Shown piece after piece: positions 56,891 through 64,000 of a DNA stretch of 64,000 nt (the first letter of the stretch is position 1; each line of letters begins with the position of its first letter). The notes under the pieces are model-generated. The model was not told where the DNA came from. It did not search any database and saw nothing but the letters and a program-made list of their open reading frames with translations. Origin of the DNA: Vibrio mediterranei (GTDB lineage: Bacteria; Pseudomonadota; Gammaproteobacteria; Enterobacterales; Vibrionaceae); assembly GCF_900088415.1 (NCBI RefSeq), contig NZ_FLLQ01000002.1:310001-374000 (forward strand). Reading direction: 5' to 3'. The translations under genes were made by a program, and so were the position numbers.

Positions 56891-57610
56891 TTAATACTCC
56901 AATACTTGCGCTTTATCGGGCGCTGAACCTGTTAACGTAAACGCCGCCGCGCTTTCAATGGTGAGTTTTTCCCCTGCCACCAACTCAAAGCCGTTAAGAC
57001 TTACAATACCTGCATTGCTTGAAGGGGCTTTGATAATGACGCCTTTACGATTGGCATTAGCGGGAATGTCTAAAGGCAGTTCCCCACTGTGCGCCGTGAG
57101 TGTGCTTCCCGCTTGAACTCGGATTGCCTGACCCGCTTCAATGCGCACTTTGGGTAAGCTCGTCACCCCGATGTTTTGATTAGCCGCCAGTTGAACGGCG
57201 GGTAAAGCGCTGACTTCGATGCTTTGCCCGTTATCGATTTTCATCTTTGGCATGGAACTCACGCCAACACTTTGCCCGCTTTCAATCTCTACTTTGGGTA
57301 GCTCGCTGACCTTCATGCTTTGACCAGGCAACAATTCCACTTGAGGCATGGTTTGAATATCGAGCTTTTGCCCTTCAATCGGTGGCGTGAAATCCCCGCT
57401 ACCATGCTCAATAGATAAGGCGCCTTGACCGCTTAATAAGATGCGACCTAATGGTTTGCCATAGCGAAGCACTGAACCACTTGGCAAAGTGAACTCTTCA
57501 CCCGTTGAATCAATACGTACCGACAACTTGCCGTGATAGGACTCGATGAATAGCCAGCTCGACTCCACGGTTAACGGCATCACTTGCCCTTGAATCAGGT
57601 TGAAGTTCAT
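56891..57610 (-). CDS. Fibre-like virion protein with 16-residue repeats
   Basis: The 239-residue protein carries five 16-residue repeats and a half repeat at residues 80-168, each like GQSMKVSELPKVEIES: Gly-Gln, two alternating hydrophobics, then Leu/Met-Pro and two more hydrophobics. Such spacing suggests a beta-solenoid or triple beta-spiral shaft. A C-terminal domain (VIIKAPSSNAGIVSLNGFEL) resembles phage head-fibre or decoration domains. It is a good candidate for the spike shaft. The start overlaps the preceding gene's stop by 4 bp. Confidence 0.6.
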   Translation of the reverse strand: MNFNLIQGQVMPLTVESSWLFIESYHGKLSVRIDSTGEEFTLPSGSVLRYGKPLGRILLSGQGALSIEHGSGDFTPPIEGQKLDIQTMPQVELLPGQSMKVSELPKVEIESGQSVGVSSMPKMKIDNGQSIEVSALPAVQLAANQNIGVTSLPKVRIEAGQAIRVQAGSTLTAHSGELPLDIPANANRKGVIIKAPSSNAGIVSLNGFELVAGEKLTIESAAAFTLTGSAPDKAQVLEY

Positions 57611-58104
57611 TTGTTCACCGCCTTAAACAGCACAAAGCCAAGCACGAGCACAATGATTGCCATGAGAATCAATTGCTGTTTGTTCAGTGCGCTTTGTCCG
57701 TTGTCTTGTTTGAACTTGGACAGCTCGGTTAGCTTGTCGAGGTTCTTCGTGTTTTGGGCTGCTTGGTTACCCGCGAGCCCCGCTATCATTTGAAGGTTTT
57801 CACTGTTGCTAGAGCTGAATTTATCCAGCGCACCAGAGGCAAACTTCATACTGTTTTCTGTGTTTTGGTCTACCAGATTGAGCGATTCACTCATTGCGCC
57901 TTTAGCGAACTCATACGATTCATCAAGCGCATCACCCGCAAAATCAAACGACTTGCCTACACTGCCGTGGTCGGTCACGGTGGCATTAATCGTTGAGCCT
58001 TCAATACCACTTAGCGCAACCCCAAGGTTGTCGCCGCTAATGGCATTTTGACTACTGGTATTCTTCGTACTGGTGCTATTGCGTGAACTGGAACTGCCGC
58101 CCAT
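57607..58104 (-). CDS. Virion membrane protein with Ser/Asn-rich domain
   Basis: The 165-residue protein has a Ser/Thr/Asn-rich first half, a long helical middle (ESYEFAKGAMSESLNLVDQN) and a C-terminal membrane helix (LILMAIIVLVLGFVLF). It probably sits in the internal membrane of the particle. Its stop overlaps the start of the fibre-like gene (ATGA). Confidence 0.6.
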   Translation of the reverse strand: MGGSSSSRNSTSTKNTSSQNAISGDNLGVALSGIEGSTINATVTDHGSVGKSFDFAGDALDESYEFAKGAMSESLNLVDQNTENSMKFASGALDKFSSSNSENLQMIAGLAGNQAAQNTKNLDKLTELSKFKQDNGQSALNKQQLILMAIIVLVLGFVLFKAVNK

Positions 58105-58107
58105 GCG

Positions 58108-58482
58108 CTACACCTCCCATCGTAATAATTGGTGGTCGCCTTGCTTTATGGTTGAGACATTGCCTAGCCGTTTGAGCAGCCGAGCCACCAAAGGAAAATA
58201 GGTTTTTGTGGTCATCGCTTTCAGACCGCTATTTTTAACGTAGGTCGCCAGTTCACGAGTGGCTTGCACCGCGCCCGTCCCCTCCACTGCCCATACAAAA
58301 TAGTCATCCCCGACCACCTCACCCGCGACAGCAAGGTGATAGTCATCGCCTTGTATCTGGTAGATGCTCACAAGGTCATCATTGATAGCCTGTTGCATCA
58401 GTGCGAAGTCGTCAGGGCAAGCGCGAAAAGCATCACGCAAACGCTCTTGCACGCTTTGGTTTTGCGTTACCACTTGAATCAT
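58108..58482 (-). CDS. Phage hypothetical protein
   Basis: The 124-residue protein starts MIQVVTQNQSVQERLRDAF and has a mixed alpha/beta pattern (YHLAVAGEVVGDDYFVWAVEG, TRELATYVKNSGLKAMTT) without membrane helices. It might be a GNAT-like fold, but no motif proves it. The ATG at 58482 overlaps the previous stop as ATGA; the frame to 58536 is not used. Confidence 0.6.
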   Translation of the reverse strand: MIQVVTQNQSVQERLRDAFRACPDDFALMQQAINDDLVSIYQIQGDDYHLAVAGEVVGDDYFVWAVEGTGAVQATRELATYVKNSGLKAMTTKTYFPLVARLLKRLGNVSTIKQGDHQLLRWEV

Positions 58483-58670
58483 TTGAGTACCTTTAAGGCA
58501 ACGACGACGGTAATAGCGATAGCAACGATAAGCCAAGGACTCACGCCACCACCCATATTGATGCCGCCAATGGATTGCCCTGATTGGTTGCTACTCTTCG
58601 CCGCCGATGGTCCAGCGCTACCGCCTTTCAAACCACCACCGCCCGTTAAACTGGTCATTGCTCCAAACAT
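58479..58670 (-). CDS. Gly-rich single-helix virion membrane protein
   Basis: The 63-residue protein has a Gly/Ser-rich first two thirds and a C-terminal membrane helix (WLIVAIAITVVVALKVL). Small Gly-rich membrane proteins of this kind are found in the PM2 particle. It overlaps the next gene by ATGA and lies 1 bp after the preceding one. Confidence 0.65.
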   Translation of the reverse strand: MFGAMTSLTGGGGLKGGSAGPSAAKSSNQSGQSIGGINMGGGVSPWLIVAIAITVVVALKVLK

Positions 58671-58671
58671 A

Positions 58672-58797
58672 TCAACCCATTTTCAGCCATAGAATCAGCG
58701 CAAGAATCACCACAATGAGCCACGCTGATTTGTTGATTTCCTTGGCAGTCACAAACCCAAGGGTTAGACCCGCCAAGCCTAGATAGACAATCGGCAT
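58672..58797 (-). CDS. 41-residue membrane protein
   Basis: It has two hydrophobic segments (IVYLGLAGLTLGFV and WLIVVILALILWL). Its ATG overlaps the previous stop by one base (TAATG). The longer frame to 58878 reads through the previous gene in another phase and is not used. It is likely a component of the viral membrane. Confidence 0.65.
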   Translation of the reverse strand: MPIVYLGLAGLTLGFVTAKEINKSAWLIVVILALILWLKMG

Positions 58798-59129
58798 TAC
58801 TTGCCCCCTTTGAGCGCGAACGCCAAGCCGCCTACAACCAGAATCAGCAACACCGCGATAATGGCGACGGTTTGCCATTGGACACCGTGACCCGTGTTCA
58901 CAGGTTGACCGTTAGCTTGCTGATAGTCGTTATTGTTGGCGCGATTTTCGTCTGGACTGGCAGATTTAGCGCGGTCTAGCTCGTTACCCATCTTGATACC
59001 GAGCCAGTCACCACTAAAGTCACCCACCACATCGACAGCGCCACCAACAAGTTCACCCGCACCTTCAAGGATGCCGTCAAACCAACCGCCAGAGCTGGCG
59101 GTGGTTTTCGGTTCGTCAGGGAAGGACAT
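58797..59129 (-). CDS. Membrane-anchored virion protein
   Basis: The 110-residue protein has an N-terminal soluble part with WFDGILEGAGELVGGAVDVV, an Asn/Gln-rich linker and a C-terminal membrane helix (WQTVAIIAVLLILVVGGLAF). It follows the capsid gene by 11 bp. PM2 has a P3 protein of similar size, but I cannot show homology by eye. Confidence 0.65.
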   Translation of the reverse strand: MSFPDEPKTTASSGGWFDGILEGAGELVGGAVDVVGDFSGDWLGIKMGNELDRAKSASPDENRANNNDYQQANGQPVNTGHGVQWQTVAIIAVLLILVVGGLAFALKGGK

Positions 59130-59140
59130 TGCTTACCCCC

Positions 59141-59971
59141 TTAGTTCGCTGAGATAACGCCCACTTGCTCAATGGCTTCAATCAGCACTGGCACACTGCC
59201 CGTTTGAGACTTATCAAGCTCGAATTGAAGCTGTTTAGCAGCATTGGTAGGTAAACGACCTTCCACACCAAACCCAGTACGAACAAAATCAAGGCTGAAC
59301 CAACCCGCGTTTTGCTCTAAACCAGAGATAGCAAGGTCAAAAGCGTTATCGGCTTTGTTGACGTTGATTTCTTCCACGCTGTCACGAAGGACGCGAACGC
59401 GGTCAATCGATGAGTCTTTGAAGTGAATACGCTTCAATGACAACAGTGGTGAACGCTCAGAAAAATCAAACGGAGTACGACCCGATGCACTGGCAAACCA
59501 AGACAATGAATAAATGCGAGGCAAATAAACACGTTGTGATTGCGCTTGTGTGGTGTGAGAGCGAGCGCGGATACTTGGCGCAGCCGTACCACCCGCTTTA
59601 GAGGCTAACTGGATGTACACAAACCAGATTTCACCTTGCAGGGTAACGAGTTCACCAGTACGAACGCCGCCTTTAGTGCGAAGCGTTAAATCCGCAAATG
59701 GGATGACATAGCGACCCGCCGCAGTGAATTGCTTACGGTGCTCTTGAAGGTCTACTAAATCTTGACCTGTCAGGTTGTAGACTTCCTTGCCGTTTAGCGT
59801 GATACGTACACGCTCAATATCAGCAGGGTCAGTAATACTCGTGACCAGTTCAATGGATTGGTAAGTTGGACCACTCACCAAGCGAAGGCTTGCTTGGTTG
59901 CCCCAATTCACACCCTCAACAGGGTCTAAATCAAGTGGACGTGGGTTAAATGGTGTGTTGAGTAGTTCCAT
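59141..59971 (-). CDS. Major capsid protein, double-jelly-roll (PM2 P2-like)
   Basis: The 276-residue protein is near the length of PM2 P2 (269). It follows the same course: an N-terminal beta segment (SLRLVSGPTYQSIELVTSIT), IERVRITLNGKEVYNLTGQD like P2's NVRVELDGRLLSTYKT, an Arg-rich turn, a middle strand run (IWFVYIQLAS) and a second jelly roll (FKDSSIDRVRVLRDSVEEIN, WFSLDFVRTGFGVEGRLP). It lacks any terminase or HK97 features. It is the key evidence that the element is a tailless virus. Confidence 0.78.
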   Translation of the reverse strand: MELLNTPFNPRPLDLDPVEGVNWGNQASLRLVSGPTYQSIELVTSITDPADIERVRITLNGKEVYNLTGQDLVDLQEHRKQFTAAGRYVIPFADLTLRTKGGVRTGELVTLQGEIWFVYIQLASKAGGTAAPSIRARSHTTQAQSQRVYLPRIYSLSWFASASGRTPFDFSERSPLLSLKRIHFKDSSIDRVRVLRDSVEEINVNKADNAFDLAISGLEQNAGWFSLDFVRTGFGVEGRLPTNAAKQLQFELDKSQTGSVPVLIEAIEQVGVISAN

Positions 59972-59974
59972 AGC

Positions 59975-60103
59975 TTAAAACCACCCTGTATTACCATTGA
60001 TTTGCTCTTTGATAGGCTTGAGCGCGCCTACATTGTTGATTACTGCTAATGCAATCAGCATAACGGCGACCGTCATTAGCATGGTTTTATGACTTGCTTT
60101 CAT
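59975..60103 (-). CDS. 42-residue membrane protein ahead of the capsid gene
   Basis: This short frame starts MKASHKTMLMTVAVMLIALA and has one membrane helix, then a hydrophilic tail ending NGNTGWF. AGGGGAAACT precedes the ATG, the same context as the gene at 62210. It opens the structural operon, 79 bp beyond the twin palindrome. It was found by reading the gap. Confidence 0.65.
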   Translation of the reverse strand: MKASHKTMLMTVAVMLIALAVINNVGALKPIKEQINGNTGWF

Positions 60104-60181
60104 AGTTTCCCCTGCTTCACAGCGTTGGAAAGGTTAAAGGAGTCATTATCAAATCAGGTGGCGGGAGTTTCGTCACTAAGG

Positions 60182-60219
60182 TTCAACCTATAGGTAGAAC
60201 TTTTAACCTATAGGTTGAA
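60182..60219. promoter_or_regulatory. Twin-palindrome operator between ATPase and structural operon
   Basis: Two copies of the 10-bp palindrome ACCTATAGGT (60186-60195 and 60206-60215) have centres 20 bp apart, two helical turns. The outer arms TTCAACCTATAGGT and ACCTATAGGTTGAA are also perfect reverse complements. This looks like paired repressor sites controlling the structural genes. Confidence 0.75.
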
Positions 60220-60227
60220 ATGTGACA

Positions 60228-60977
60228 TTAACGGTAGTTTCGTGAGAGCTTTTTGCCTGTCTCACAGTTCAAGGCGCCCCGCTCTAGGTTGCCAATCCCA
60301 TCACGAACGATGAGGTATTCAGCTATCGCTTTACCTATAAGCCGCTTATTTACCTTGGCGCTTTTAAGGTCAGCGACTTCATTCGAGTGAATGCCTTTTT
60401 GCTTGGCGACCCAATCCGCATCCACACCAGAGTTCACCGCTCCAAGCCACCACACGCTAGATTGGTTCGTCACGGTTTTGGGGACTTCCTGCCCACGCTG
60501 AAAAATGGTGTGAACCACATGCCCAAACTGACGACCACCTCGAAGAAGCTCACCCGTTTTCCCTTCGAGCTTTCCAGAGGTTTCCGCGCAGCTTGCCAAC
60601 TCTTCAATCACCACATGCAATTTAGGTTTACGACCATCACCCAATGCCCAAGCAATCGCGCTGAAGGTTTCAAGCTCAGACATACACGCGCCCTTTGGCG
60701 GGACATACGCCAGCTTGAACGAACAGCCAACACGACGACCATGCACCGCCGCTTTGATGAACTTGGCAGGGTCAGAAAAGCCGTGACACATTTGACCGTG
60801 AAACTTTTGCCCCGCGTAGTTTCGATACGGGTCAAAGAACACCGCTTGCGCCTTTTTAGGCACAAGCCCCATGTATTTCACCGCACTGGTTTTGCCGCTA
60901 CCTGTACCACCTAAATACACAGTGTGTTCGGCATCATGAGAAGGGTTTGAGTTAATCGGGTTGACGACTAGCGACAC
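60228..60977 (-). CDS. Genome-packaging ATPase (FtsK/HerA type, PM2 P9-like)
   Basis: The 249-residue protein has Walker A GGTGSGKT (residues 23-30), Walker B HVVIEE (E125/E126) and the downstream arginine/glutamine region IFQRGQEVPKTVTNQS, as in the packaging ATPases of PRD1, PM2 and other membrane-containing tailless viruses. It starts with GTG at 60977 after a strong GAGGAGG site, overlapping the previous gene by 26 bp. A zinc-free, single-domain ATPase of this size fits PM2 P9. Confidence 0.85.
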   Translation of the reverse strand: MSLVVNPINSNPSHDAEHTVYLGGTGSGKTSAVKYMGLVPKKAQAVFFDPYRNYAGQKFHGQMCHGFSDPAKFIKAAVHGRRVGCSFKLAYVPPKGACMSELETFSAIAWALGDGRKPKLHVVIEELASCAETSGKLEGKTGELLRGGRQFGHVVHTIFQRGQEVPKTVTNQSSVWWLGAVNSGVDADWVAKQKGIHSNEVADLKSAKVNKRLIGKAIAEYLIVRDGIGNLERGALNCETGKKLSRNYR

Positions 60978-61389
60978 GTTTTGCCTCCTCTTGTTTTTGC
61001 ACTTCTAAAGCCGCAATTTGTTGTTTCGATGCCCACCATAGTCCCAAAATCGCCAAGGCTAACGTCATCACATTCATGTAGTCGCCGCACTGCTCAAGCA
61101 GCGCCCCGCCATACTGTTTAGCCACAGGTCGAGCCGCACTGATAACGCTTTGCTTGGCGCGTTCATCAAAGACAAACTCAATGTCCTTCATAATCGACAC
61201 AGCTTGCTCAACCACCACTAGTCCCGTTGAGACCAAGGCGTCAAACGCCTCACTGGTATCAACCTCCGGTTCAGGTTCAGCGCTTCCACTCGGTTGGTTT
61301 TCGGTTGAACTACTGCTTTGCAGCTCGGCAACGTACATATCCAGTTCAGCAAGGTTGTCAGCACCCATTTCAACGGTTGAATCACTCAT
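60952..61389 (-). CDS. Phage membrane protein with acidic N-terminus
   Basis: The 145-residue protein has an acidic, Ser-rich first half (SSSSTENQPSGSAEPEPEVD), a helical middle and a membrane helix (MNVMTLALAILGLWWAS) followed by a basic tail. It is encoded just ahead of the packaging ATPase and overlaps it. The start at 61389 has AAGGGG six bases upstream; the longer frame is not used. Confidence 0.6.
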   Translation of the reverse strand: MSDSTVEMGADNLAELDMYVAELQSSSSTENQPSGSAEPEPEVDTSEAFDALVSTGLVVVEQAVSIMKDIEFVFDERAKQSVISAARPVAKQYGGALLEQCGDYMNVMTLALAILGLWWASKQQIAALEVQKQEEAKRVASRQPD

Positions 61390-61900
61390 TGGCATCCCCT
61401 TCTTGCGTTGGTTGAGGCGTTGCCAATAACCGTTTAATGGCAAACAGCAATACCAGAATCAAACCCAAACATGCGCCCACCTTGAGCAGTTGCGGTTTAA
61501 GGCTTGGTTTTGGTGGTGTTACCGTTTCTTCGGTTGGTTCACTGGTAGGCATTGGGTCTACCGTAGTCATTTCGGTTGAATCGGTGTTTTCAACCACTTC
61601 GTCAACGGTTGGTTCAACGGTTAACTCAACCGTTGAATCTAGCGCTTCAACCATATCAGGCAAGGCTTGAGGCTTGTCGCTCGTGTCGCGCATATGGTCA
61701 ACACAATACTCATTCACTTTATTGCTGACTGAACTATTCCCGCACTCAGGGCAACGGTAGTAAAGTTTGCCAAGGTTGCGACTGTTCTTAGGTGGTTCAC
61801 CCGTATCAATCATGCGACCTTCTCCAACCATGTGAACGGTTGCCGCCGATTGGCAAACAGGGCAATCCACATAGCCGCGTACAGGGTTAGGCGTTTTCAT
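61382..61900 (-). CDS. Zinc-ribbon protein with C-terminal membrane helix
   Basis: The 172-residue protein has CPVC and CPECGNSS pairs, like Ogr/delta-type phage zinc ribbons, a Thr/Glu/Pro-rich linker (about 80-140) and a C-terminal membrane helix (VGACLGLILVLLFAI). A DNA-binding ribbon tethered to a membrane is unusual. I use the ATG at 61900 after AAGGGGG; a GTG at 61906 is possible. It overlaps both neighbours. Confidence 0.65.
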   Translation of the reverse strand: MKTPNPVRGYVDCPVCQSAATVHMVGEGRMIDTGEPPKNSRNLGKLYYRCPECGNSSVSNKVNEYCVDHMRDTSDKPQALPDMVEALDSTVELTVEPTVDEVVENTDSTEMTTVDPMPTSEPTEETVTPPKPSLKPQLLKVGACLGLILVLLFAIKRLLATPQPTQEGDANE

Positions 61901-62210
61901 GCTCACCCCCTTCTTGCACGTCGGTCATGTCTATTTCGGACTGTTCGATTAACTGGCGCTTGCGCTGCTCACGAACGATTTTGTTCGCTTTGGCGACCAG
62001 CTTTGCTTTGTCTATCAGCTTTGGGTCTAACCCCAACTCAACTAGCGGATTGGCTTTGCTCATCAAAAGCCGTGGTGCGATTGACATTAAATAGGTCGGT
62101 GAAAGGTCTTTGACCTTATCAAAGGCGCTTTCAAGCTCTTGCTCAAGTCCATCAATATTTTCAAGGCGCTGTAGCTCTGCTTGGCACTCTTCTTTAGAAA
62201 GTGTTTTCAT
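61887..62210 (-). CDS. Phage hypothetical protein next to rep
   Basis: The 107-residue protein is helical and charged (CQAELQRLENIDGLEQELES, AKLVAKANKIVREQRKRQ). No domain is recognised. It starts after AGGGGAAC, as does the 42-residue gene. It follows rep by 72 bp and probably shares an early transcript with it. Confidence 0.6.
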   Translation of the reverse strand: MKTLSKEECQAELQRLENIDGLEQELESAFDKVKDLSPTYLMSIAPRLLMSKANPLVELGLDPKLIDKAKLVAKANKIVREQRKRQLIEQSEIDMTDVQEGGEHENA

Positions 62211-62282
62211 AGTGTTCCCCTGTCTCTCGACGTTGGTGTAGTAATGGTAGGTTTGCCCCTGATTCACATCGTTGGCAGTAAT

Positions 62283-64000
62283 CTATGTCACGCCGCTGGC
62301 GTAGAACTCTTCCCATTGCGGTGAACCGAATCTATCGAGTTCATTGAATAGAAAGAAATTGTTGATGATTTTTTGTTGTCTCGGTGGCGATAAGTCCAGC
62401 GTACAATTATTGCCACTAGACCAAGGCGCAAGCTCCCGCTTGCTTAGAGCAGCCTCCGACAAGTCGGAAGGCTTTTTGATAAGCTTCCATTCTGTCTCAT
62501 GAGTTAACACTTCGAGACCGCTTCCCTTCAAGCCAATGACCTTTTGAGTCACTTCGCCGTATTTGTTCTCTGTATTCTCTTTGATGGTGGTAATGGTGCG
62601 CATGGATTGCGGCAGACGGTGCCCACCCATGTAATCGAAAAAGGCAGAAAAGAAACCCATATCGGCAGCACGGCGAGCTTTCTCGAACGTGCAATACTCT
62701 TGCTCGTCACTGATTCGTCGCAGCTCTCGCCAGATAGTAACGGACGGCGTTTTTTGAAACTGGAACTGACGAAAACAGAACGTGCGTGACCATGAGGTAA
62801 CGTTTTTAACTGTGTCTTGTAGCTTGGCTTTTTTGTTGTCGAGATCTGATAAATCTTCAAGCCCAAAGCCGTCAACGTTCTTAGAAATGTACTTGGCAAG
62901 GTAAGCCACGGCGCCACCTTCTGTCCCATCCAACATTTTCGCCTCAAAGCGGGCTCTCATTGCTCGATAGTTTGGGTCGCCGTTTTTTGTGTAAAGCTCT
63001 TGGCTGTCACGCTGAAATTGATAATGCTGTAGTGCTTTGATAAAGGTAGGCACTTGCTCAAGAGGTACAAAGAACACACCATGCCAGTGCGGTGTACCGT
63101 CTTGATGGGGTTCAACAACTCGCATCCCATAATACGTAAGCTCATGACGCCCTGCCCACGCTCTAAAGCGCTCCCACGATTTTGACAACCAAGCGTGAGC
63201 ACCTTTCGGTGTGCTACCGTCCCAATTCTTGTTTTCAATCCAATACTCACCGCGTTTAGTGAGACGATGGAAACGACTAGGCGCGGTCATTGTGACAAAC
63301 ACAGAAGCGTGACTATTTGAGTCAGCGTATTCCTGACAGCCAGCAATACGGGTCATGAGTTCATGACGACGATTCACAGGGTTGGATTGTGACGACTCAT
63401 GCACAAGCGACATATCAATCACATCACCCTCAAGCGATTCAATCGCCATAAGCTCTAGCCATTCACGCTGTCGCTCTTGGCGTACTTTGAGCCATTCACA
63501 AGCAGAAATCGACGCATAAGGGGAAACGTGTGGTGAGACCATACCCGCCGCTCGACGTGCATTTTCAAAAGCGGCAACGGTTTGTTTGTCGATAGCGCGA
63601 CGCCATACCGCCTCATCCAGCAGACGAGCTAAAAACGAATAAGCTTCATCTTCATCACACGCCATTTCAAATTGAGGCATCCAAAGCGAAGCGCCTACAA
63701 ACTCATGTATACGCTTAATCGCATCAAACGGTGTGCCGCCAGTTTTAGCGACTGACTCAAAATGAAAACCCGCGCGCCCTGTTAACTCAGTAGCAAGACG
63801 TGCACGTTTTAATTCTGTATCCACTTTCCAATAAGGTTCAGGCAATACACCAAGTGCAGCAGACACCGCACCACTTCGTGACTCGATAAAATCCAGTGCG
63901 CGTTTAAATCCATATTTGCGAAAGCGAACCGCAGAGGCTTTATCGATGTAATTGCGAATGTCATTAGGTAGCTTGAACTTGTTAGCAACAGCATGAGCAA
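62283..64000 (-). CDS. HUH replication initiation protein (phage gene A type), 5'-truncated by the window
   Basis: The frame is open to the right edge, so at least 571 residues are coded here and the true start lies beyond 64000. Motif 1 is FVTMTAPSRFH, motif 2 is the HUH pair PHWHGVFFV (nt 63089-63081), and motif 3 is AYLAKYISKN with two tyrosines (nt 62903 and 62891), typical of superfamily I rolling-circle initiators such as phage P2 gene A and PM2 P12. It should nick and restart the plus strand. The GTG at 63866 is only an internal codon. Confidence 0.92.
   Translation of the reverse strand, partial: AHAVANKFKLPNDIRNYIDKASAVRFRKYGFKRALDFIESRSGAVSAALGVLPEPYWKVDTELKRARLATELTGRAGFHFESVAKTGGTPFDAIKRIHEFVGASLWMPQFEMACDEDEAYSFLARLLDEAVWRRAIDKQTVAAFENARRAAGMVSPHVSPYASISACEWLKVRQERQREWLELMAIESLEGDVIDMSLVHESSQSNPVNRRHELMTRIAGCQEYADSNSHASVFVTMTAPSRFHRLTKRGEYWIENKNWDGSTPKGAHAWLSKSWERFRAWAGRHELTYYGMRVVEPHQDGTPHWHGVFFVPLEQVPTFIKALQHYQFQRDSQELYTKNGDPNYRAMRARFEAKMLDGTEGGAVAYLAKYISKNVDGFGLEDLSDLDNKKAKLQDTVKNVTSWSRTFCFRQFQFQKTPSVTIWRELRRISDEQEYCTFEKARRAADMGFFSAFFDYMGGHRLPQSMRTITTIKENTENKYGEVTQKVIGLKGSGLEVLTHETEWKLIKKPSDLSEAALSKRELAPWSSGNNCTLDLSPPRQQKIINNFFLFNELDRFGSPQWEEFYASGVT

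Larger units (their letters stand above)
55305..64000 (-). mobile_element. Double-jelly-roll (PM2-like, tailless) prophage, left part
   Basis: A block of some 18 small genes on one strand includes a HUH replication protein, a HerA/FtsK-type packaging ATPase, a capsid protein with the PM2 P2 pattern, many short proteins with one membrane helix and a transglycosylase. No tail, portal or terminase gene is present. This is the gene set of corticoviruses and their relatives (Vinavirales), including the Vibrio autolykiviruses. The left limit is not fixed; the right end and integrase lie outside the window. Rep and MCP favour a corticovirus-like element, but the family cannot be settled by eye. Confidence 0.82.

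Noticed and set aside
58797..58878. Longer form of the 41-residue phage protein from 58878
   Set aside because: The extension is Arg-rich noise in another phase of the upstream gene; the TAATG junction at 58797 is the better start.
63809..64000. 63-residue frame at the right edge, and a start of Rep at 63866
   Set aside because: The Rep frame is open through this region and reads as protein-like sequence, so the small frame is a shadow and 63866 an internal GTG.

Overview
The window looks like the larger chromosome of a Vibrio species. The block dinG, priC, mukFEB, cmoM, torR/torD, purR, tfoY, glgA/glgC, topA, aroA, aat, bpt, infA, clpA/clpS, cspD follows the order I recall for Vibrio cholerae and its relatives. 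A c-di-GMP-I riboswitch sits ahead of tfoY, a Vibrio hallmark. I saw no rRNA, tRNA, CRISPR array or IS element.

Layout. Positions 1-3483 (+) are the end of an exopolysaccharide cluster: a chain-length regulator fragment, GT4 and GT2 glycosyltransferases, and an undecaprenyl-phosphate sugar transferase. Positions 3510-11107 (-) are a complete arnBCADTEF operon for adding 4-amino-4-deoxy-L-arabinose to lipid A. Positions 11551-21402 hold a pyridoxal-phosphate enzyme, a Sel1-repeat protein, dCMP deaminase, a DUF4397 lipoprotein, an outer-membrane barrel, an RND exporter, a DUF2057 protein and a porin. A noncoding cluster of small hairpins plus 16 copies of GGCTTT lies near 16.7-16.9 kb. Positions 21937-53207 are Vibrio core genome.

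After cspD the content changes. Positions 53405-55127 carry three accessory genes (one with a HEPN domain). From about 55.3 kb to the right edge, all on the minus strand, lies most of a tailless, membrane-containing, double-jelly-roll prophage related to corticovirus PM2. In transcription order it has a HUH replication protein (cut by the window edge), three small proteins (one zinc ribbon plus membrane anchor), a HerA/FtsK-type packaging ATPase, a twin-palindrome operator, a 42-residue membrane protein, the major capsid protein, a run of small membrane proteins, two spike or fibre candidates, a transglycosylase, and three small lysis or membrane proteins. Several genes overlap by ATGA or TAATG. 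No integrase or right attachment site is inside the window.

Other points of interest are a TrpR-operator-like palindrome between aroA and aat, a possible small RNA upstream of purR, a three-hairpin leader ahead of cspD, clustered inverted repeats upstream of glgC, and a hairpin splitting the arn operon. All calls come from reading the sequence and remembered families; no searches were run.
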